Of a stretch of 64,000 nt of DNA, positions 46,484 through 56,882 are shown one piece after another; position 1 is the first letter of the stretch, and each line of letters opens with the position of its first letter. A program made the translations under genes and the position numbers. Source of the stretch: Cladophialophora immunda (taxonomy: Eukaryota > Ascomycota > Eurotiomycetes > Chaetothyriales > Herpotrichiellaceae). The stretch covers positions 2,648,806 to 2,712,805 of the forward strand of contig NW_015622543.1 in NCBI RefSeq assembly GCF_000835495.1, read 5' to 3'. Under the pieces are notes generated by a model, which was given only the letters and a program-made list of their open reading frames with translations, did no database searches and was not told where the DNA came from.

Positions 46484-47146
46484 GACTGAGAGGTGTATGA
46501 GCAATTAGGTGGCAGGTGGTCGGGGGAATGTGCGCGACTGCAGAGATGTGCTCAACATGTGCGGAAAGTGACTGGACGGTGCTGAATATAGATTCCCTAC
46601 TGGCCTGCAGTAGATCTCGCGCCGTAGGAGACTCAAGAAAACACAAAAAATTGACAGCAGTCTAGGATTGATAGCAGAGAATTCTTTGATTGACAATCGA
46701 AGAAGAAGACGTGAACTTCCCCGCCGCGGCCACTGTGGACGTGGAGCAGATCCAGCCACAGTTTTGCCGGGGCCGGCCCTCGAGAGCATTCACTACGGTG
46801 TCTGTGCTGCAAACAGAACAACAACACCAGCAACTCTCACAAGTAACCGCCCGAATTCTAATCTATTGATACTCTCCCACGCCAGCATCTTCACTTCACC
46901 TTCCTTATACATCCTTCTGCGGGCCTTGAGCACCTTTCCCGACTAGACACCGCCTTCCATGCATTAATTGACCACACCCTGCACCTTCATGGTCGGTGGC
47001 GCATTTGTTTTGGGTCGCAGCAGACTGGGGGGTTTGAATCGATGACCTCTCGACCGCGTTCCCTCACAAACACCCAGACGTAATCAATCACTCAACATAT
47101 TCTTCACCTTGTATCAGGGTCGATCGACTCGTCGGCTGATCCCAAC
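46484..47146. promoter_or_regulatory. Divergent promoter region (SND2 / CDC27)
   Basis: 663 bases between opposite start codons. No TATA box or named operator is evident. Small open frames here look random. Confidence 0.45.
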
Positions 47147-49649
47147 ATGGCACCTACTCAACCTCACATTGCCGCGCAGCTCCGCCAACTGATCTACTAT
47201 CACCTCGACAACAACCTACTCAGAAATGCCCTCTTCCTCGCTTCCCGTCTCGTCGCCTACGAGCCTCGCTCTCCCGAAGCTGCCTACTTGCTCGCATACT
47301 GTCAATTTCAATCAGGGTTTCTGAAAGCTGCGTGGGACACTTCACGCGCCGCAGCTGTAAAAGGTATCCACTTGGGATGCAGTTACATTTTCGCTCAGTG
47401 TTCTCTAGAACTCGGTCGGATTCTCGAAGGTCTCACTGCGTTAGAGAAATGCAAACACCACTGGCAAAATAGGAATACGTGGAGCCAACACAATGAGTCG
47501 AGACGCCAGCATCTTCCCGATGCCGCGGCCGTCTTATGCCTCAAAGGGAAGCTCTGGAAGGCACATAAAAATGTAGACCAGGCTGTGGAGTGTTGGGCCG
47601 CGTCTTTGAAACTGAACCCATTCATGTGGGATGCATTTATGGGGTTATGCGATGCCGGAGCGAAGATTAGTGTGCCCAACATCTACAAGTTGAACAATGA
47701 GATGGTAGCAGCGACGCATTCAGCGCAACAGCAGAGCGCAAGAATTGAAAATGCGCCGACAGAGAAGGGATCGGGAACGAGTTCGCAAGCACCATCAGAT
47801 CCGTTTGTCTCGACGCAAAAGTCCAGCATGCAGCAACAATCGGGGAACTCAGTGCTATGGGAAAAACTTAATGGAAGCAAAATGAGCGTCAACACAGTCA
47901 GCACGGTTTTGGACGAGGAAGGTCTCGCTACTCCGTCAACAGAGGCCGAAGGGGACGAAGCCGTCCTGCACGGTGCCCCGCTCAACAACCAATATCACGA
48001 ACCACCGCCGGCACCCATCAGAAAAGCGAAGACCTTGACGGAGACACACGCAGATCCTCCTCCTAGGTGGAAGTCAGGATCTACTAGGATAAGGACAAAA
48101 GCAAAAGGTGCATCGGATGAATCTACCACTGTCTTACAAGATCCTCCTCCACAGCCACTGCCAGCAGCACCTTCTAAGAGAACGGTTTCGGGTCAGCCTG
48201 CTCCAACATCCTCTCATGCTGCTCCCTCAAGTATTACTGAGGGAACGAGAAGAAGTAATCGGCTGCTTAACACAACACGACCACCTAGTGCGAGTAGCAC
48301 AGCCGGGAGCAAGATTTCGTCTCTGGCAAACACGCTCGGTCTAAGAGAAGGACGAGATATCAAGAAAGCGAAGGCCCCAGTTGCGAAAGGCAGAACAGCG
48401 AACGCCGCAACTGTCGGGAGGGTCGTGAGCGGGAATAGGACGAGGACCGGGTCGGCCGACCAAATGGACGTGGACGCGAAAGAACACAAAAATGCTCCCA
48501 ACGCAAACGCACCTCCTCCCGTACCACCTCTCCCAAATCACAAAACACGAGTGCCCTCGACTGCGGACAGAGAGCTAGAAGCACTCCAAACTCTTTTGGA
48601 TCTATCTGGGAGAATTGCTTCCGCTCAGCTCTGCCTCTCCAACTATGACTGCCAAACCGCCATTCAGATGTACAATGCCCTTCCTTCCTCACAGCGTGAG
48701 ACGCCTTACATCCTAAGTCAAATTGCCAAAGCCTACTATGAACAGGCCTCGTACACCGAGGCTGAGAAATTCTTCATCCGCGTCCGTCAACTTGCGCCCA
48801 CTCGTCTTGAAGACATGGAAGTCTACTCGACAGTCCTCTGGCACTTGAAGTCAGAGATTGAACTGGCCTATCTGGCACATGAGCTCATTGAGATTGACCG
48901 ATTGTCACCTCAAGCGTGGTGCGCAATCGGGAATTCCTTTTCTCTTCAGCGCGAGCATGAACAAGCATTGAAATGCTTCAAACGCTCAACTCAACTTGAC
49001 TCGCAATTCGCGTACGGGTTCACGCTCCAGGGACACGAGTACATCGCCAACGAGGAGTTCGAGAAAGCCCTTGAAGCGTATAGAGCAGCGATCGCCGCGG
49101 ATGGGAGACATTACAACGCATGGTACGGTTTAGGAAAAGTGTACGAGAAAATGGGCAAGTGGAATATTGCGGAGCAGCATTATCGGACGGCAGCGAAGAT
49201 TAATCCCACCAACGCTGTGTTGATATGTTGTATCGGCCTCGTTCTGGAAAAACAGAAGCATCCAGAAGACGCACTACTCATGTACACTCGCGCATGCAGC
49301 CTGGCGCCCCAGTCGGCCTTGAGTCGATTCAAGAAAGCGAGATGTCTGATGAGCTTAGGGCGTCCGAGGGAAGCGCTTGCCGAATTGATGATATTGAGGG
49401 ATGTGGTGCCTGATGAGGCGAATGTATGGTTCCTGATGGGACGTCTCTACAAGACTTTGAGAGACAAAGGCAATGCTGTGAGAGCCTTCACCATGGCGCT
49501 GAACTTGGATCCAAAGGTATGTCTTGACAAGTTTCGCATGAGTCAAGGGTGACTAACAGGGAATTCAGGCTGCCCAATTCATCAAAGACGCGATGGAGAG
49601 TCTGGACGATGATGATGACGATTATGACGAGGATGAAGACATGGAGTGA
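47147..49649 (+). CDS. cdc27: Anaphase-promoting complex subunit Cdc27/APC3 (BimA)
   Basis: TPR subunit of the APC/C ubiquitin ligase that binds activators (Cdc20, Cdh1) and drives anaphase and mitotic exit. I read two exons, 47147-49516 and 49569-49649, with a 52-bp intron (GTATGT, ACTAAC branch, TTCAG), giving 816 residues. The N-terminal TPR block begins LRQLIYYHLDNNLLRNALFLA and includes EPRSPEAAYLLAYCQFQSG. A disordered linker of about 300 residues (roughly 190-480) separates it from the C-terminal TPR superhelix (PQAWCAIGNSFSLQREHEQA, AWYGLGKVYEKMGKW, VWFLMGRLYKTLRDKGNA). The last exon adds AAQFIKDAMESL and a very acidic Asp/Glu tail typical of the family, which supports the intron. Without splicing the frame would stop early, at 49552. 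Confidence 0.95.
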
Positions 49650-49746
49650 TGATGATCGTGGTACTTCTTTCTCGGTCCGAAGGAGCTCTATCTTTCAAGA
49701 GAAGGACGATGAGAGTCCAAGGGGAGGTACCGTGTGGCCAACGGCA

Positions 49747-49764
49747 CCCCCCCCCCCCCCCCCC
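49747..49764. repeat. Poly-C tract, 18 bases
   Basis: Uninterrupted run of 18 C about 100 bases after the CDC27 stop codon. Confidence 0.85.
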
Positions 49765-50398
49765 CAACATCGTCAGCTCTGGATTGTTTCGCAACAGATG
49801 TGCCGATCATTATTCAGAGAATTACCGTCCATGTTGCCGCGGCGGGCGCTGATTGATTATTGAGTTTTCTTGTTTACCGGACAGCTCATGAATGGATGCA
49901 TTCGAGGGACCACAACGGTTTGGATTGAAGATGCCACAAAACTTTTGTGGATACGAAGCGACCCTATGGATATGGCCCACAGCATATCGCCTGACGAAGA
50001 ACATGAAAGCTGAGACGCAGAGAGAGCACACGACTTATGCACCTGGCGTTCTGCAGAGGGCGGATCGTTGGACGCTGGTTCTGAGAATCCTCATTTGCTT
50101 TCAGACGTTCTGATGCGGAATCTTTGGTTCATAGGGCAGAGTTCGCTCCTTGACACCCTTTTCTGACTTTGTTGCATGGGCGGAGCACGCGCTTGTGCAT
50201 TCCCTTGGTTTGAACGCATTCTATGGAGTTGTTGTGTATTCTGCGGACATGGCTTAAGGGGATTGGAAGGTCAACCGTCTTTTTACGGAGCGAGCAATGG
50301 GCATGGAGCATGGCATGGCATGGTCACGGCATGGGTATTGGTTTTGGTATGGCAATAGCGCATGGATTAGCATAGCGACACAGTCAAAGCCACAGTTC

Positions 50399-50422
50399 AC
50401 AGTCAGTCAGTCAGTCAGTCAG
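50399..50422. repeat. CAGT tetranucleotide microsatellite
   Basis: Six tandem CAGT units in non-coding DNA. Confidence 0.9.
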
Positions 50423-51174
50423 TAAGTCTGTCGGACACAGACACAGACACGATGCGCAACGCGCGCGAGAGCAGCAAAAGCAATCAAAATCTCCTAATAG
50501 CGGCTCCAAAGCGCGGCTTCCTGGTCTGCCTACTTACCATCTACCCATCTACCTACTAGGTACTTGTCTGCATGGAGTACAATACGAGAGTAGACATTAA
50601 AGAAACGACTGAGCGAGTGAGTGCTTTGCTAATTGGCCTGTACGCGTATCTGTATATTCATTGAACCACCAAGGTATTACTTGCTGTCTTCGTAATAACA
50701 CGTTGACTGGGGTTTTAATCTGCGGTTGGTAGGTATATTACACGGTGGGAAAAGCGTGCTCGACAGATTGAAAATAGCAACTGGCCCATTTACACAGACA
50801 GACACACATACACAGGAAGATGGTATCATTGGCAACAGAGCAACGCCGAAAAATCAACCCATCCATAATATCGACACCCATACCAGCGAGACTTGACAAA
50901 GGGCCACGCAGCGATATTACCAGCGTCGATATAGACACTGCTCCGGCTCCAGTGAAGTCCAACAGCCCAGCCTCCTTCAACATGCTCGGACTCGAGCTTC
51001 AGAGGTTCTCACTGGTGCAGATGCTTTTGGTTTCGTCGGGGGCGAGGCAAACCCTCTTTGTTCTTCACATCGATTCATCATGTCGTATTCGTCCATTCCT
51101 CTCCTGCGCTCTTCTCATCCGTTCCTGAACTTGCTCCTGTCCCTTCTCAACTCTCCGCACTCTCGATGATGTGC

Positions 51175-54100
51175 TCACAACTCGTCCTTCACGTACTTGG
51201 TCGCGCTGCTCGCTGACTCGCTCACCACGCTGGCGATGCTCTCTACGCTTTCACTCACTGCACTCACCACCCCCGTCGCGCCTTCACCTACTTCACTTGC
51301 CATGGCCGCAATCCTGCTGTTGGCACTGCCCACAGCTTCGAGGATCTGTGAGTTGATGCTTTCCATGTAGCTCTGTTCAGGTCCATAGACGGCTTCTGAG
51401 GCCTTGGCGACGAGGCTCTCGACAGTATCGCTTACTGCGGAAGCCGCCGCCGCCGCATTCTCAGCAACGATAGATGACGCAGATGAGTATGTATCGGCCG
51501 CAGCGCTGGTCAAAGATTCAATTGTCCCCGTAGGCGTTCCGTAGATAGCAACACTTACGGCATCCTGCGCGCTCTTTGCCAAGTCTGCAAATGAGGACGA
51601 TGCAGCCTCCGCATAGCCAACGGGAGTGCCGTAGATGGCTTCACTGACTGCTGCGCTGGCGGAGGAGTAGCTGTCGGCCACAGCGGATGTTGCCTGTTCG
51701 ATAGTTCCCTTTGGCGTGCCATAAATCTGTGCACTAGCTGCGTCGACAGCAGCATTCAATTGTTCTGTCACTGAATCCAAAATGGAGGAGACCTCTGGTG
51801 GAGGGGTGAAGTAGGACGCTGCAACAGAGGAGACAGAAGAGGCCATGGATGACGCGGAGTCGTACGCTTCGCTCGCCAGACTGGAAGCCGAGCTATAGCC
51901 CGTATAGTAGGCGGAGCTGAGGCGACTCATGACCGATTCTGTAAAATCGGGCTCTTTGCCTACTATCAGTTCCGAGATATATGATTGGACGATGACATAT
52001 TTATCGTTCGCAAAGTCCGTGACCTGGGCAGAATAATCTCCAGCTTGGGTAGCGAAACCTTCATAGAAGGGTTTGGGGGTGCCGTAAATTTGTTCGCTAG
52101 CTTTGGCAATGAGCGCTTGCCAGTTCTCAGATGCCACGCTGGAAATCGATTCAACGGAACCGGTTGGAGCACCGTAGACGGCTGTACTTGCCGCGTAGCT
52201 GGCGGCCGAGAGAGATGACGAGGCGGCAGAAATGGCTGCATCATATTGTGACGAGATGGAATCAAGAACGCTCTGTGCTGGGGAGGTCTCTTCCATGCCC
52301 AGGACAGATGAAGCCGACTCGAGCATTTCCGACATCTGGGAAGCAGCTGCGGAGGAAGCAATCTCATACTGTGACGATGCTGCTTCCAAAGCGGTCTGAT
52401 AAAATGGCGCAGGGGTGCCATAGACAGCAGTGCTTGCAGCATAGGAGGCAGAAGACAGCGAAGACGAGGCGGCGTCAACAGCGCTTGAATAAGCTGCCAC
52501 AGCTTCATCCCACAGGCTCTGGACGGTTGTGCCCGACGATGATCTGAATGAGTCCAGGCTGGAAACAGCTGCCGACGAGGCCGCCGAATATTGGGAAGCG
52601 GCGGCGTCCAGGAGGCTTTGGTACGCTGGCACAGGCGTCCCATAGATTCCGACCGATACAGCGCTCGAGACACTGCTCAACACTGGTGTTGGCGTCCCGT
52701 AGACTACACTCGAAGCCGCGGCAACAAAGTCATCATACTGCTCGTGCGCCATTCCAACGGCAGCGTAATAGTTCTTCCTTGCTTCTTGGAGATATCTTGC
52801 ATGAGCAGGGGTAGCAGTGGCGCCAACAGCAACCTTTGCCTTCGAGTATTGAGCCGAAGCTTCAGCCAGAGCGTTTTGCAGAATTGTCGATGCCATTGAC
52901 GAAACAGACTCGAGGGGGTTGGTTTCCGGAAGCGCATTCGACGCAGAACTTCGGGCGGATTCAAGTCTATCGGTCGCGGCGGCCACGGCACCAGAATAGG
53001 CCGACTCAATCGAAGAGAACATTTGTTCATGAATAGGTTTCGGAGTGCCGGATATCTGCTGAGAAGCAATCGATTTGGCAGCGTTGTAATTGTCCTCAGC
53101 TCTGCTAACAGCCTCACTGTAGAGGGAGCTGGCTTGTTGGAGTAATGACTGGGTGACAGGGGTTGGCGTTCCGAAGATGATTGAGCTCGCAGCCGCCACA
53201 GCCTGCTCATACTTTTCAGACGCAGCACTTGCGACGCTTTCAGCAGCACCAGTCGGCGTACCATACAAAACATTGGAAGCTGCAGCTAAAGCGCTGGCAT
53301 ACTGCTCGCTCGCGACAGACGTGATGCTTTCCACTGTGCCTTGAGATGTTCCGAACATGGCTTCAGATACTGCACGAGAAACCTCCGCATAGCGATCGCC
53401 AGCTTCGTTGATCACGCTCTGAACATTCTCAGAGAATGTCGACTCCTCGTTGTTGTCAAATATATCGTCCAGAATAGGCATTGAACCCTTCACTTCTGCA
53501 GCCATAGCACCTCCGAAGACTTTTGAAACCCTAGTGGTTGCTGAATCTGCGGCGGCGGAAGCGGAGCTGACAACATCCTCCGCAGTAGCGCTTGCTGAGG
53601 AGAGCTCGTCTGTTGATGGTGAAGCAAAAGATTCAACCGACAAAGATGCCGAGCTCGCTGAGTCCGTGACGTCTTCTGTGAAGCTCGAACCAGCCTCCGC
53701 TGCGTCAGAAAGGATGGACTCGGCAGTCCCAGGAGGACTTCCAATAACAGCGGAAGATGCAGAATCGTACGCGTCTGAAACCGTGGCGCTGATATCAGAA
53801 CCAAACGATTCAATAGGCGCCGCAACAGAAGATTCCAACACTGAGGATACCGACGAAAAGGCATCACCAGCAACCTCGTCAACTTTGGATGTCGCGGACT
53901 CCACGGCGCCAGTACTGGTGCCTACGACTGCAGATGAAGCAGACAAGGCCGCTTTGGTAGCAGCATCGCTGCCTTCCGATAAAATAGAGCTGACGGACTC
54001 TGCAGCTTCCGAAGGGGCACCCTGAAGCTCGGCCACCATACTCGAAGCAGCTGAAACTGCTTCCGCTGGCATAATTCGAGTTTCGAAATCATCCGATGAG

Positions 54101-55869
54101 TCGCGGGCTTTCAACTTCCACTGAGCAACACTCTTGAGTCTACCCAGTTCTTTCGCCGCGTCTTCGGTGATTGCCATGCTTTCTTCCAGGATTTGTCGAG
54201 CCGTGGCAATTGCTTCTTCCGCCTCTGGGCTCTTCATGGCAACGTCCTGAACCTCGATTTTCCATTCATCAAGCTTCTTTCGGAGCTCATGAAACTTCTC
54301 CCAGTGTTTGTAGGTGACTCCTTCCATCCAAGCCCAGCGCATTCCAACTTCTTGAAGCCCGATGTCTTTTATCCCATCCAAGACCTCCAGAGTAGAAGCC
54401 GAGGCAGCTTCAAGTCTTTGTATCAAGCCTTGTTCAAAGTTCTGAGACCAGTTTCGGACGTTTCGAGCACGTTCCTTGATCTCAGCGCCTGAGGATCTGA
54501 TTGATCCGAGAATCTCTTCTGCTGCCCCTTTCACTGCCTCTGCACTCGCATCTTCAGGAAGAGCAGCAACAGTTGACTTTATTTTTGTTTTGACCTTCTC
54601 AAGCTCATTTTCCGCGGACTTCTCCAAAGCTTTGGCCAATCCTCGACCAACTCCGTCAATGTCGCTCTTGACAAGGCTGTTGACGATAGAGGTGACTCGC
54701 TCTCGAAGGTCATCGCTACCCTTATCAGCCGCCAAAGCAAACTTCTTTTGCCAGCTTCGAAGATCTTCAGTAATTTGTTCCTCTGTGGCATATTCAACCG
54801 GTCGTTTCACACGCTCTTTGGCGGTCGGTTGAGCCTCTTGGGACGTGGTCGTAGAGGAGGGTTCTGCTTCATCTTCCGAATCAAACATAGCATACACATC
54901 ATCCATTATACCGGTGGTTGCGCTTGGAGTGGCAGAGGCAGTGAAGGTCGATTGCGTGCTATCTACCTCGTCCATGGCGGCCTTCAACTGGCGGCTCTCT
55001 CGATACTTGGCAATCCTCTCATTGATCATGACTAGCTGAGGCCTAACATTGTCGATGTAAAGACCCTTCACAAAGGGCCAGAAAGTGCCGTCCATGAAAA
55101 TAACGAGGTCCAACCAAGCATGTCGCAGCAGAGGATATGCGGTGTTCAGTGCGAAGTCTTGGCTGATATTGTATGCTTTGTGGAGATGTGGCCGGGAGTA
55201 TTCCATCGCTGGGACCAGATGTTGTCGGTACACTTGGTAAACATGATCTCGTGCCGGAATGTAGTACGGCTCGGCCGATGCGACAACTTGGTCAACATGG
55301 GGTCCAACGTTCTTCTCATAGAATCTGACAGCATTTCCCCGGGCCAGGTTGATCTGAGGCATGATAGTCTTGTCCCATTGCGCTTGAGAGTATGCCTTCA
55401 CGGCGTCGATCTTGGGAGCAGCATATTTCTCATAATTGACCACAGCAATTTTGGACGCAGGTCGCACCAGTCGGCTATTCACCAGGTGTGCGTATGGCTC
55501 GGCTTTGGCAACGTAAGGAGCTGCATATTCATCGTAATATGGTTGCAGATGAGGTTGGATGTATTCCTTTGCGGATAAGTACGGTCCACATATTCGCGGA
55601 GAGGTATCGGTGAGGGCGGTCCTCGAGGAGGGACAGCTGAATAGGATGGTGAAGAGGCAGTACCATATGGCAAGCCTATGGAGTGGTCAGGATATCTCGG
55701 ACAAATGGGTGGACAGTTTGACCTACCTCGCTGAGTTGTTGACTAGTCTGAAGGCCCAGCTCCGACGATGGCGCTGGTGAGCAGGTCGCCGTGTAGGCGG
55801 GCCTACAGCGTGCCCATTGGGTCTGTCTTTGACACTGTCTATAGGACGTCCATTCTCAACTACTGCCAT
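51175..55869 (-). CDS. Large Ala/Ser-rich repeat protein with signal anchor and C-terminal KDEL
   Basis: Function unknown. I read two exons, 55869-55727 and 55675-51175, with a 51-bp GT-AG intron, giving 1,547 residues. The join SA|RLAIWYCLFTILFS creates a single hydrophobic segment at residues 49-61, preceded by a strongly basic stretch (RRPAHQRHRRSW). This fits a type II signal anchor with the rest in the ER lumen. Residues ~75-270 are a helical, aromatic region with recurring Y..P and Y...PY units (QPYYDEYAAPYVAKAEPY, EKYAAPKIDAVKAY). Residues ~300-550 look coiled-coil-like. The last ~950 residues are Ala/Ser-rich helical repeats punctuated by YGTP-type loops (at least 11 clear copies). 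It ends TKYVKDEL and stop, a canonical ER-retrieval sequence. I recall homologues labelled 'transcription factor hoxa13', but I see no DNA-binding domain. Confidence 0.85.
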
Positions 55870-56882
55870 CGCAGCTGATGTACCTGGGAGGATGGCTCCT
55901 CGGTCCCACCCAAAGTGCAGATTGTGGTGCCAACTTTTTCCAGAGCACAGATACTTCGGCCAATGCAGAAGGGTACCACTCAAATGCCAATGTTCAAAAC
56001 GAACAATTCAGCATCGAACGGGCACGTAGGCAAGAGAGAGAGAGATGGAAAGGGATGAAGATTCCAGAGCGAATCTGGTGGTGTGAGGATGATGGCCGAG
56101 GAAGAGTGGTAGATGGGATGAGCAGGTCAGTGGTAGCTAAATTGCCGTCGTTCGAAATTGTGGAGGATGTCTGGAGTGAGGAGACTGTGAGGCTTGCAGG
56201 CGTGTTAGGCTAGCAGGGGCAGTTCAAAGCGTCAAGCTTGCGAGGCACAAGTTGCAGCCACTGCGTCACCCGGCACCAAAATGGCATAAAACCTGCGACA
56301 CGGAGAGTAGCAGCCAGTCACCGCCAGGAAGAGGCGAAGCACGGATGGCCAACCCCTAAGAACCAAGGGCCCAAGGAGGTGTTCGTGATAAGCAAGAGAT
56401 TAAGCTGTCAGATCGACAGTTGTATCATCGATGAGGACGGATTCTTGGTGAATGTCTGTCCCAGATCAGAGGCGACAATGATGTCAACGATGCACATGCT
56501 CAATTCAATGCCAACCAACGGAACGGAAGTTGGTGGCTCTCAGTGGTGGATGGATGTGCATGTCATACAGGTGTGGGATGGTGGATTGTGGGAAAATGTG
56601 GCTTTGCCTGCGGGCCGTGGCATGGCAGCTGAATACCTTGTAGCCCACCGTAGTGTCGCTGTATAGCCATATCCCCCACCGTACCTGTAGACTTGGAATA
56701 TGTGTGATCAAACTGGTTGGTTTTGCTGTCAGTGTCTTTGTGTCTCTTCAAGAACACTGAAAGGCCATCCCCTTCGTAAGAGTGGAAGGCTTATTTCACA
56801 TGTCTGGACGTTCTATCTTTGTATCGAATCATGACTCATGTCCGCTTTTTTGCCCTGTAGTCCCCGGAATGCTCTCGCTTCC
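55870..56882. other. Tandem intergenic region (DOA10 3' flank, KDEL-protein promoter)
   Basis: 1.0 kb between the KDEL-protein start and the DOA10 stop. Plus-strand frames of up to 142 codons show no family features. It must include the KDEL-protein promoter. Confidence 0.5.

Larger units (their letters stand above)
49650..51174. other. 1.5-kb convergent intergenic region with simple repeats
   Basis: It lies between the CDC27 stop and the stop of the KDEL repeat-protein gene. It contains an 18-base C run (49747-49764) and a CAGT microsatellite (50399-50422). Open frames of up to about 100 codons lack family features. No gene recognised. Confidence 0.5.

Noticed and set aside
47025..47070. 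GGTTTGAATCGATGACC, resembling a tRNA T arm
   Set aside because: The stem does not pair and no anticodon or D arm is present on either strand.
51966..52673. A 235-codon open frame on the minus strand, rich in Pro, Leu and Arg
   Set aside because: It lies in another frame of the Ala/Ser-rich KDEL protein gene. Its composition follows from repetitive GCX/TCX codons read out of frame.
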